A DNA stretch of 6,726 nt from Anaerolineae bacterium (GTDB lineage: Bacteria; Chloroflexota; Anaerolineae; JAFGEY01): the NCBI GenBank assembly GCA_016929205.1, contig JAFGJF010000610.1, positions 1 to 6,726 on the forward strand, in the 5' to 3' direction. Positions 1 through 5,716 of this stretch are shown here, piece after piece (position 1 is the stretch's first letter; each line of letters starts with the position of its first letter). The position numbers and the translations under genes are program-made. The notes below the pieces were generated by a model. The model searched no databases and was not told where the DNA came from. It was given only the letters and a program-made list of their open reading frames with translations.

Positions 1-503
1 TGATGATCGACGCCAACAATGCCTGGGATGCCAAGACGGCGCTGCGATTTGCCCGCCTGGTGGAACGATACGATCCGTACTGGTTCGAAGAACCGGTGCA
101 TGCCGATGATCTGCGGGGGGGAGCGCTGCTCGTTTCCGCACTCGATATGCCCATCGCCAGCGGCGAAAACGAGTTTACCCGCTGGGGCGCGAGGGATCTG
201 ATTGCATCACACGCTGCCGACATTGTCCAACTCGATCCCAATACCTGCGGCGGGATCAGCGAGTGGCTCAAGGTCGCAGCGATGGCCAGCGCCTACCACC
301 TCAAAATGGCGCCGCACGGGAACCCCAACATCGGTTCCTGCTGCGTGGCAGCAGTCGAGAACGGCCTGATCACCGAAAACTATCCGACCGCCTTTAACGA
401 CCCACTGATGGCACCTGTCGATTTTCGCGAGGACGGGTACATTTATATGTCCGACACACCGGGGTTGGGCATCGAGTGGAACAAAGATGTGATCGCGGGG
501 TGA
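1..503 (+). CDS. Mandelate racemase/enolase-superfamily dehydratase, C-terminal part (5' end outside window)
   Basis: The reading frame is already open at the window edge (first complete codon at 3) and ends with TGA at 501-503, so only the last ~166 residues of what is normally a ~370-400 residue protein are present. They form the second half of the (beta/alpha)7-beta barrel of the mandelate racemase branch of the enolase superfamily. Counting from the first complete codon, the expected Mg2+ ligands are visible: Asp3 in IDANN, Glu29/Glu30 in WFEEP and Glu55 in SGENE. The Asp-His catalytic dyad corresponds to Asp78 in QLDPN and His105 in APHGNP. Family members abstract the proton alpha to a carboxylate, and most bacterial ones with this pattern dehydrate sugar acids (rhamnonate, galactonate and similar). 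The substrate cannot be assigned because the N-terminal capping domain and the opposite-face base are missing. The gene converges on the minus-strand operon with 20 bp between the two stops, and no clear terminator hairpin is seen there. Confidence 0.9.
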   Translation, partial: MIDANNAWDAKTALRFARLVERYDPYWFEEPVHADDLRGGALLVSALDMPIASGENEFTRWGARDLIASHAADIVQLDPNTCGGISEWLKVAAMASAYHLKMAPHGNPNIGSCCVAAVENGLITENYPTAFNDPLMAPVDFREDGYIYMSDTPGLGIEWNKDVIAG

Positions 504-523
504 TCGAATTCGACAGGCGTTTT

Positions 524-1207
524 CTATATTGCCGGCTGAAGCATATCCATTGCCCCAATGACGACAAATACAATCCCGGAAAGGGCGTGAGCCAACCACG
601 GCGACACGATGCTGCGCGTACGCTGCAAGATGTATCCATAGATCAACCCGGCGGCGAACGTCGCTGCTGCGCCAAGCGGCGTCTTGAGTGGAAAACGGCT
701 CACATCCCAAAAGGGAGCGGTATAGTGCCAGGCTGTAAACCACAGAGTGGTGAGGATCAGTCCCCAGCCTGCGCCCAATGCGCTCTCGAATTTCGGTTGC
801 AGCCATCCACGAAAGAAAAATTCTTGGAATGGGCTGGCCATAAACAGCCACATCGGGACGCCGATCGCCAACTGTAATCCCATTTTTGACGGCGGCGCGA
901 CTTCCGATATGACCACAACGCCGATCAGGCTGGTCGCGATGCCGCCCAGCACGCCCCAGCCCATGGCCAACGGCCAGTTTTTCTGTGCAAAGCCGATGCC
1001 GTTCCAGTTGCCGGTAACCTTGGCCCACACGAGCGGAAAAATCAAGCCCAGCAGTGCCGCGATGCCAAATGCGGCGTATACAAAACGACCCAGGAAACTG
1101 AGCGCACAAAAAATAACGACGGCAACAGTGGCCTGAACGAACGTCTTTAGTTTTTCGGGCTCGATCTTGTTTGACCGTGCAACTGTTCCTTCTTCAAGCT
1201 GTTTCAT
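524..1207 (-). CDS. CPBP-family (CAAX protease/bacteriocin-processing) intramembrane metalloprotease-like protein with altered motifs
   Basis: This 227-residue hydrophobic protein has about seven likely membrane segments (roughly residues 23-39, 43-60, 80-100, 110-123, 147-161, 180-195, 203-220). It carries the CPBP (ABI/Rce1-like) signature regions. Motif 1 is at 128-133 (QEFFFR, normally EExxxR), motif 2 is FxxxH at 157-161 (FTAWH), and motif 3 starts at His207 (HALSG, normally HxxxN). Active members are intramembrane glutamate proteases that cleave prenylated or peptide substrates or act in bacteriocin immunity. Here the first Glu of motif 1 is Gln and the Asn of motif 3 is Gly, so proteolytic activity is uncertain. 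The start ATG at 1207 overlaps the stop of the upstream acetyltransferase by four bases (ATGA), suggesting translational coupling; no good ribosome-binding site of its own is visible. It is the last gene of the minus-strand operon. Family assignment is confident, activity and substrate are not. Confidence 0.87.
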   Translation of the reverse strand: MKQLEEGTVARSNKIEPEKLKTFVQATVAVVIFCALSFLGRFVYAAFGIAALLGLIFPLVWAKVTGNWNGIGFAQKNWPLAMGWGVLGGIATSLIGVVVISEVAPPSKMGLQLAIGVPMWLFMASPFQEFFFRGWLQPKFESALGAGWGLILTTLWFTAWHYTAPFWDVSRFPLKTPLGAAATFAAGLIYGYILQRTRSIVSPWLAHALSGIVFVVIGAMDMLQPAI

Positions 1208-1713
1208 ACCTGTGGACCCATCCGTTTTTCATAACACACACTCCACGATTGCGCGGCATAGCGGCCGTAACACGCAATGCGGCGAAATCCAGACGTCTCG
1301 TACAGGCCCATCGCTTCTGGCTGCTTGTCCCCTGTCTCTAATCTGAGCGTATTGTAGCCGAGATCGACGGCGACTTGTTCGAGTTTGCCCAGTATCTGGC
1401 GTGCAATGCCGCGCCCGCGCATATCGGGCTCGACGAACATGCGCTTGATTTCGGCAACTGTCCCCGGTTCCATGCCGTCAAAGGGCTTGAGCGCGCCACA
1501 GCCAACAGGCCGCGCGCCCAGACGCGCGACCACAAAGGCCGCACGCGGTCCCTGAACGTCTTCCGGTGCGAACGCGCCGGATCCATCATCGCCGTACCGT
1601 GACGCCAATTCGGCAGAGAGATGTTGGATGAGCTGCAATGCATGTGGGTGGTTCGGCTTTTCGATAGCGATTGTCCACTCATTGTGAGCACCAGATCTCA
1701 TATCCATCCTCAT
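1204..1713 (-). CDS. GNAT-family N-acetyltransferase
   Basis: This is a single-domain GNAT of 169 residues. The acetyl-CoA-binding motif A is clear: the strand AEIKRMFVEP (88-97) is followed by the pyrophosphate loop RGRGIA (99-104). Later come LRLETG (123-128) and AMGLYETSGF (134-143), the usual motif B with the Tyr and GF turn. The pattern VGCGAL...EIKRMFV with a C-terminal CYEKRM strand is common in small soluble acetyltransferases of unknown acceptor (amino acid or small-molecule amines in characterised relatives). The upstream methyltransferase stop overlaps the first ATG (ATGA, 1713-1710). Start choice is ambiguous: the ATG at 1701 has a GAGG at 1711-1708 with a 6-nt spacer, so the true N-terminus may lie four residues downstream. 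The next gene, the CPBP protein, overlaps its stop in the same ATGA manner. Cytoplasmic; acceptor substrate unknown. Confidence 0.9.
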   Translation of the reverse strand: MRMDMRSGAHNEWTIAIEKPNHPHALQLIQHLSAELASRYGDDGSGAFAPEDVQGPRAAFVVARLGARPVGCGALKPFDGMEPGTVAEIKRMFVEPDMRGRGIARQILGKLEQVAVDLGYNTLRLETGDKQPEAMGLYETSGFRRIACYGRYAAQSWSVCYEKRMGPQV

Positions 1714-2465
1714 TGCGACGATGGCACGATTTGGCCCAGGCAGAGTTCCGTCGCTGCCGGCGAAACCACGACACCACCAGAGCTAAAGCGGTCAAAGACC
1801 TCTTTTGCTGCGCGCTCAAAGTCGGGGTACAACGGACTTGTCTCGTCGGGGACAAAGGATGCCGAAAGGAGCGAGCCGATGAATTGCTCCCACGTCCTTT
1901 GGGTGGTGAATGCAAAAGATTGTTTTGGAACGCTGTCGCTGCCATAGTAAAAACTGAGCGGCGTGCCTCGGCCCTTTTCGAACACGGTTTTGTCACTTTC
2001 GGGAGGGAATACGTGTTCGAGCGCCGCATCCAGCTCCTGATCGGTGCTATAGTTGTGCAGAACGGCGAGCCAGCCGCCCGGCTTGAGAATGCGCAAGAAC
2101 TCGCGCTTTGCCGGTTGAGGGTCGAACCAGCCAATGGCCGTGGCGACGGCGATCAGATCGACCGAATGGTCGTCCAGTGTCGTCGCTTCGGCACACCCAT
2201 CAACGATCTGGCAAGTAGGGATAGCGCCCAGGGCTTTGATCGCCATTTGTCGCATGGACACGTTTGGCTCGATGGCAAAGACACGTTTGACGCGGTCGAC
2301 AAAATGTCTGGTCAGGATGCCCGTTCCGGCTCCGATATCGGCGACAACAGATTGGTTGGAAAGCTGTGCCCGGTCAAAAATCGTCTGGATCGCCTGTGGC
2401 GCATAGTCCCAACGGTACCTGGCGTATTTTTCTGCTTTGGAAGAGAATACCTCTGTTGTTTTCAT
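1710..2465 (-). CDS. Class I SAM-dependent methyltransferase
   Basis: This 251-residue Rossmann-fold methyltransferase resembles the Methyltransf_11/25 (UbiE-like) group. Motif I is DIGAGTG (43-49), and the acidic residue ending strand 2 that binds the SAM ribose is Glu66 (FAIEPN). The segment GCAEATTLDD (90-99) is followed by TAIGWFD (109-115), where relatives often have an aqa-H-WFD pattern, and LKPGGWL (127-133) is the typical post-motif III loop. The C-terminal ~100 residues, which would hold acceptor determinants, are not diagnostic, so the methyl acceptor is unknown. A GGGAG at about 9 nt before the ATG supports the start at 2465. The gene follows the radical SAM gene by 27 bp, and its stop overlaps the next GNAT start (ATGA). 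Soluble cytoplasmic enzyme. Its position between a radical SAM enzyme and an acetyltransferase could fit a tailoring role, but that is inference from neighbours only. Confidence 0.9.
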   Translation of the reverse strand: MKTTEVFSSKAEKYARYRWDYAPQAIQTIFDRAQLSNQSVVADIGAGTGILTRHFVDRVKRVFAIEPNVSMRQMAIKALGAIPTCQIVDGCAEATTLDDHSVDLIAVATAIGWFDPQPAKREFLRILKPGGWLAVLHNYSTDQELDAALEHVFPPESDKTVFEKGRGTPLSFYYGSDSVPKQSFAFTTQRTWEQFIGSLLSASFVPDETSPLYPDFERAAKEVFDRFSSGGVVVSPAATELCLGQIVPSSQ

Positions 2466-2492
2466 ATCAACCGTCTCCCGGGTGGTTGGTAG

Positions 2493-3449
2493 TTAGCGAT
2501 AGTGTTGAGCGGGTTGAAGAAACTCGGGATATTTTGTTCTCAATACTTGGCGTGCTTCCTGGCAAAGGTGGCACCGGTCGGCATAGTCTTGCTTGAGTAC
2601 GTATCCCAATTCAACCGCTTCCCGGGCCAGTCCTAACGGCCCGGCGCGCAAGAGCGTTGACAACACCGGGTGGCGGCGGGCATCGAACGTGTGCAAGATC
2701 TCGCTCACGGACTGCTGCTTGACGTTGCCGATCGCGATGCCACACCCTTTGCTCAAATGCCCATCGGCATCGAGGATCAGCAGGTCTAGCGTATCCTGTT
2801 CGCCGTGATACCACCACGGTACTGCCGGGCAGAGATCATCGGGCACGCCGCGCCCTTGAGATACGTCTCCACTCAGTTTTCTTGCAGCGCGCCCGTTATA
2901 TAAGACGTTGCCCCGGTAAGCCCGAGGTTCGAACGCCAGCCGTGCGGCGAGGCCGGCAAAGAGCACATCCGTCCGCCCGTCGGTGGGATGGCAACGCTCG
3001 GTGACATCAAGGTAAGCCATTTCCAGGTTGTACGTGCCGCCCAACTGCTCCGAGGTACGAATGGCGCGTTCGACGCGCTCCGGCGGCACAAAGGATTCGT
3101 GGAATCCGTCCAGGCTGAACATCAGCGAGGCACTTTCCGCGAACAAAGGGGCCAGGAAAGCGTGAGCCGCTTGATCGTCTGTCGCCCAAGAGGCGTTGGA
3201 TTCAACCCTGACAGCTATGTCCAGGGCGCGGATGTCGCGCGTCAATTGATGCGTCAGCGCGGGAAAGAGACCCGGCTCTCCGCCGAGGAGAACGACCAGC
3301 TGCAAATCGTTTTCAGCTTGCAGGGTGGTGATGACCCGCATAGCCAGATCGTGATCGATGACCGGCGCGGGATCCGGGGTGCAACTGAACCGGCAGTGCG
3401 CACACGCGGCCGTGCACTGATAGCTGAGGTGGATTTTCAAGACAGACAT
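2493..3449 (-). CDS. Radical SAM protein with SPASM/twitch-like cysteine-rich C-terminus
   Basis: This 318-residue radical SAM enzyme has the [4Fe-4S]-binding CxxxCxxC motif at Cys12, Cys16 and Cys19 (QCTAACAHC). The SAM-binding GGEP motif is at 56-59. The C-terminal part carries further cysteines: Cys207 (LCPAVPWW), Cys236 (KGCGIAIGN) and the pair Cys293/Cys296 (CHLC). The CG-x-x-x-GN element followed by SVSEI is typical of SPASM/twitch domains, so at least one auxiliary Fe-S cluster is likely. Such proteins act in peptide modification (RiPP and quinohemoprotein maturation), sulfatase activation and related chemistry, but nothing here identifies the substrate. The ATG at 3449 is preceded by AAGGAG at 3467-3462 with a rather long 12-nt spacer, and an in-frame TGA just upstream rules out a longer version. 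It lies 18 bp after the GNAT remnant and 27 bp before the methyltransferase, in the same operon. Confidence 0.88.
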   Translation of the reverse strand: MSVLKIHLSYQCTAACAHCRFSCTPDPAPVIDHDLAMRVITTLQAENDLQLVVLLGGEPGLFPALTHQLTRDIRALDIAVRVESNASWATDDQAAHAFLAPLFAESASLMFSLDGFHESFVPPERVERAIRTSEQLGGTYNLEMAYLDVTERCHPTDGRTDVLFAGLAARLAFEPRAYRGNVLYNGRAARKLSGDVSQGRGVPDDLCPAVPWWYHGEQDTLDLLILDADGHLSKGCGIAIGNVKQQSVSEILHTFDARRHPVLSTLLRAGPLGLAREAVELGYVLKQDYADRCHLCQEARQVLRTKYPEFLQPAQHYR

Positions 3450-3467
3450 ATGGTTTCAACACTCCTT

Positions 3468-3620
3468 CTAGTCTGTGGTACGTATCATCCAGCGATTGAG
3501 CATATCTGCGTCCATACGCCGGAATCCGCCATGACGACGATACAGTTCGTGGGCGTCGCGCGTGCCCAGAAACATAAGCTTGAGCCCCTGCAGTTCGGGG
3601 TGGTTGACAATATCTCTCAT
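3468..3620 (-). pseudogene. C-terminal remnant of a GNAT acetyltransferase (50 codons)
   Basis: This short frame opens with an ATG that overlaps the stop of the upstream tandem-GNAT gene (ATGA, 3620-3617) and encodes 50 residues. From its first residues it resembles the last third of a well-known GNAT subgroup. NHPELQGLK (6-14), LGTRDAHELYRR (18-29) and the ending LNRWM correspond to the helix, strand, Asp-Ala-His-x-Leu-Tyr helix and Arg-Trp-Met tail of those enzymes. The acetyl-CoA pyrophosphate loop and everything before it (about 90 residues) are absent. The missing part is not in another frame, because the upstream DNA is filled by the intact tandem GNAT. I therefore read it as what remained after a deletion that fused the neighbourhood. 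It may still be translated through the overlap, but it cannot form a complete GNAT fold alone. An alternative is a genuine small protein reusing this fold fragment, which is less likely. Confidence 0.65.
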
Positions 3621-4615
3621 TGGTTCTGCCCATCCTGTGCTACCTTGGGATCGACAAAGCGGATGGCCGAAAAGCACACCGCTTTAAAGTGGCGCAGCCA
3701 GAACGACCGGCCAAGGACGTTTGCCGATTCAAAGTCGACGGCACACGCTGTTTTGCCTTTGGATCGGCCCCATTCCAGGATTTTGTCCAGGATCTTGGCG
3801 CCGACGCCGGTTCCTCTGATGCGGGGATCGGTAAACCCAAAGTTGATTCCCATGATGCTCTCATCCTCAACAATGGTACACGAATCTTGTTTTTGCTCCG
3901 TTCCCCTGATGCATGCCAGGATGCGATCGTTCTTTTCAGCCACGATCGAGATCACCTTATCGCCCAGGAAACGTGCTGCCGTCTCTTGTTCGTCGCTTTC
4001 CCCATGGTAGAGAAAAACGGGCGATTGAGACAAATAAGTGGATAGATCGTTGTCCAGGCGAAGAAGACCCTTGAGATCATCCTGGGTTGCGCTGCGAATG
4101 GCAATGGCGGGATCGATCTCGTGCGCCTGCTCGTCTTGCATTGTGGATCGGATGGCATCCACGACTAACAGCCCGAAGCCGTTCCAGTACAACAGGTCGC
4201 GTTGTGTCACATCGGGCGCGAAGAAGGTGATCGCGTGGGTAAAACAGCCCTGGCTGACCCACTCGCGGGCGATTGCGCCGTACATGGATTGCAGAATGCG
4301 TTTCCGATCTGGTATCTCGGACGCGGCATGCGCCCATTCGGGGACGTATACACCCGGACTGATCCCTTTGAAATTGGGAATGTGGGCATAGCCCGTCAGA
4401 TAGCCGACCAGCTTGCCGCCTGATATAGCCACGACGCCGGGTTGCGTCTTGACCGTATCCAGCAAGAGATGTGCAATCGTCTCCGCTTGTCCGTATTTGA
4501 GGGGCAAGTACGGAATATGTTCTCCGAGTTTGCTATAATCGCTGATAAATAGATTCGCCGCGTCTTGAACGTGTTTTGTCGCCAAAGATTCCACAGTTAT
4601 TGTCATTTCAGTCAT
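3617..4615 (-). CDS. Tandem GNAT-domain acetyltransferase
   Basis: This 332-residue protein is built from two GNAT-like halves. The C-terminal half (about 170-325) is canonical: it opens with AIRSATQDDL (172-181), has a strand GINFGFTDP (256-264) and the acetyl-CoA loop RGTGVG (267-272), then an alpha helix and SFWLRHF (304-310) as the motif B region. The N-terminal half (about 5-160) has the general order of a GNAT (TVESLATKHV start, AISGGKLVGYL central strands, LLYWNGFGLL ending) but lacks a recognisable R/Q-x-x-G-x-G/A loop, so only the second half probably binds acetyl-CoA. The acceptor is unknown. The first ATG (4615) lies 1 nt from an AGGA and overlaps the preceding gene by 8 bp; the ATG at 4606 has the same AGGA at a 10-nt spacing and may be the true start. 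Its stop overlaps the GNAT remnant that follows (ATGA). Confidence 0.88.
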   Translation of the reverse strand: MTEMTITVESLATKHVQDAANLFISDYSKLGEHIPYLPLKYGQAETIAHLLLDTVKTQPGVVAISGGKLVGYLTGYAHIPNFKGISPGVYVPEWAHAASEIPDRKRILQSMYGAIAREWVSQGCFTHAITFFAPDVTQRDLLYWNGFGLLVVDAIRSTMQDEQAHEIDPAIAIRSATQDDLKGLLRLDNDLSTYLSQSPVFLYHGESDEQETAARFLGDKVISIVAEKNDRILACIRGTEQKQDSCTIVEDESIMGINFGFTDPRIRGTGVGAKILDKILEWGRSKGKTACAVDFESANVLGRSFWLRHFKAVCFSAIRFVDPKVAQDGQNQ

Positions 4616-5135
4616 ATCCTAACATTTTGAGTATTGCTTGTATTGGTTCGTTAGTTTTGAGCGCCGGCGCGCCGGCCCGGTACTGCCCATCGTCTCCCAA
4701 CAAGACCACCGGCGCGTCGGCATATGGTCCGGTGATCGGGAACAGCATCTGGGTCGTGCGGCCGGGATCGAACCAGGTGTGCAGTTCGACCGGCTGCCTG
4801 AAAAACAGCTCCAGGGTTACATCCCTGGTGTAAGCTTGATGAAGCGTATGCTCCGAGAGCCCCAGTTTCGTCAACCGGGCAAAGCCTTTGGAGAGGCTGG
4901 CCTGCACGGCCTGGGCCAAGGCGTCAAAGTCGGCCTGCCCTGGATGCAGTTCGGTGATTTGGCCAGCGTCATAGATGACGATGCGCACGGGTTGATCCTC
5001 GAACTCGCTCGCAAACCACAACGGATCGCGGGCAGAGAGGCTGCTGATCCCGTAATAGAACAGGAACACAACGCCGGCAATGAGAATCAACAGAGGGATG
5101 GTGTTGGTTCGATCCTTGCCGGTCAATCGCCTCAT
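4608..5135 (-). CDS. Single-pass membrane-anchored protein of unknown function
   Basis: I do not recognise a family. With the start at 5135 the product is 175 residues: a short basic N-terminus (MRRLTGKDR), one hydrophobic segment at about 13-30 (IPLLILIAGVVFLFYYG), then a soluble ~140-residue domain. Charge distribution would favour the bulk of the protein outside the cytoplasm (N-in), as a signal anchor without an obvious cleavage or lipobox cysteine. The soluble part looks like mixed alpha/beta (RIVIYDAGQI, VTLELFF, VVLLGDDGQYRAG) with no catalytic signature that I can name. The frame stays open upstream to an ATG at 5270, but the ATG at 5135 overlaps the stop of the preceding GNAT (ATGA, 5135-5132), has a GAGAGG about 11 nt upstream and gives a conventional membrane anchor, so I prefer it. 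The 3' end overlaps the tandem GNAT start by 8 bp. Confidence 0.78.
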   Translation of the reverse strand: MRRLTGKDRTNTIPLLILIAGVVFLFYYGISSLSARDPLWFASEFEDQPVRIVIYDAGQITELHPGQADFDALAQAVQASLSKGFARLTKLGLSEHTLHQAYTRDVTLELFFRQPVELHTWFDPGRTTQMLFPITGPYADAPVVLLGDDGQYRAGAPALKTNEPIQAILKMLGYD

Positions 5136-5608
5136 AGCTGAAGGGACCTCTCGGCGGCGGGGATCTCGAGTTCGATCGAATAGTCGTGAAAGCCGACTGC
5201 ATGGTAAAAGGACCAGGCAGCCTGGTTGCCAACCAGCACTTCGACGGTCAGCCGCTTGTCCGGCGGCCATATCTCGTTTTCCAGGATGCGCAGCGCTTGC
5301 CTGCCGATTCCACGTCTTCGCCAGGCGCGATCGACAAAGATCTGCCGCAAATAGATCGTATCGGCGTGGTCGGGGTGATCGACGTAGAGGGCATAGGCCA
5401 CGACCTGGCTCTCGATTTCGAACAGCACCGCTGTATAGTTGCCGGCAAGAAAGGCGCGCATACGTTCCTCGAACCAGGCGTCCGGTTTGAAGCGATTGCG
5501 ATGCCCTTCGTCGTGCACGAGCTGCCGGTTCATGGCCGCCAACAACGGCACATCCTCAAATGTGGCGATACGATATGCTACTTTTACCTGGTAATTGTTC
5601 TTTCGCAT
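5132..5608 (-). CDS. GNAT-family N-acetyltransferase, first gene of the operon
   Basis: This is a 158-residue single-domain GNAT. After a short N-terminus come YRIATFEDVP (12-21), LFEIESQVVAYALYV (62-76), the central strand IYLRQIFVD (85-93) and the acetyl-CoA loop RRRGIG (97-102), then VEVLVGNQAAWSFYHAVGF (122-140), the usual motif B with Asn, Ala, Phe-Tyr and GF. Acceptor is unknown; the sequence resembles small amine acetyltransferases generally. The frame is open to an ATG at 5701, but that start would lie on the predicted promoter -35 box and the extra 31 residues look non-GNAT, so the ATG at 5608 is chosen. No strong Shine-Dalgarno precedes it, only an A-rich tract. The stop overlaps the start of the membrane protein gene (ATGA). 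Soluble cytoplasmic protein. Confidence 0.86.
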   Translation of the reverse strand: MRKNNYQVKVAYRIATFEDVPLLAAMNRQLVHDEGHRNRFKPDAWFEERMRAFLAGNYTAVLFEIESQVVAYALYVDHPDHADTIYLRQIFVDRAWRRRGIGRQALRILENEIWPPDKRLTVEVLVGNQAAWSFYHAVGFHDYSIELEIPAAERSLQL

Positions 5609-5671
5609 TTTTGCTTTTTTCTGTGCTCGTGTACTGATGGTACCTGTGCGCGATTCAGCCTGTTCATCTCT
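5609..5671 (-). other. Leader region of the GNAT/radical SAM operon
   Basis: This is the predicted untranslated leader between the promoter and the ATG at 5608. It is AT-richer than the genes, especially near the start codon (A-tract). I see no riboswitch, attenuator or strong hairpin in it. Confidence 0.4.
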
Positions 5672-5701
5672 ATTGTATAATGAGTGGCATCGCAACGTCA
5701 A
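5672..5701 (-). promoter_or_regulatory. Predicted sigma70-like promoter for the minus-strand operon
   Basis: Reading the minus strand, TTGACG (5701-5696) and TACAAT (5677-5672) are separated by 18 nt. Each box matches the sigma70 consensus at five of six positions. Transcription would start near 5665, leaving a leader of roughly 57 nt before the GNAT ATG at 5608. The element lies between the end of the selenoprotein gene (5717) and the first GNAT, where an operon promoter is expected. It also argues against the longer GNAT start at 5701. Confidence 0.6.
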
Positions 5702-5716
5702 GGTGAGCTCTGTGGC

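Noticed and set aside
504..513. Palindrome TCGAATTCGA between the convergent stops as a terminator or operator
   Set aside because: Only five base pairs per arm, no loop and no U-tract; too short to support a call.
207..1109. Long 300-residue minus-strand open frame
   Set aside because: It overlaps both the enolase-superfamily gene and the CPBP gene, has low-complexity Arg/His/Gly-rich composition and no recognisable motif; it is a high-GC shadow frame.
1671..2492. 273-residue plus-strand open frame
   Set aside because: Antisense to the methyltransferase, whose SAM-binding motifs are unambiguous.
3468..3620. The 50-residue ORF as a RiPP precursor peptide for the adjacent radical SAM enzyme
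   Set aside because: Position and size are tempting, but its sequence matches the C-terminal end of GNAT enzymes and has no leader/core organisation.
2988..4010. 340-residue plus-strand open frame
   Set aside because: Antisense to the radical SAM, remnant and tandem-GNAT genes, all of which have clear family motifs; no motif in this frame.
4662..4680. GC-rich self-complementary stretch near the end of the membrane protein gene
   Set aside because: It lies inside coding sequence and is expected by chance in GC-rich codons; no U-tract or regulatory context.
5676..5681. Plus-strand TATAAT as a forward promoter
   Set aside because: No acceptable -35 box at the right distance and no plus-strand gene downstream; the same AT-rich patch serves the minus-strand promoter.
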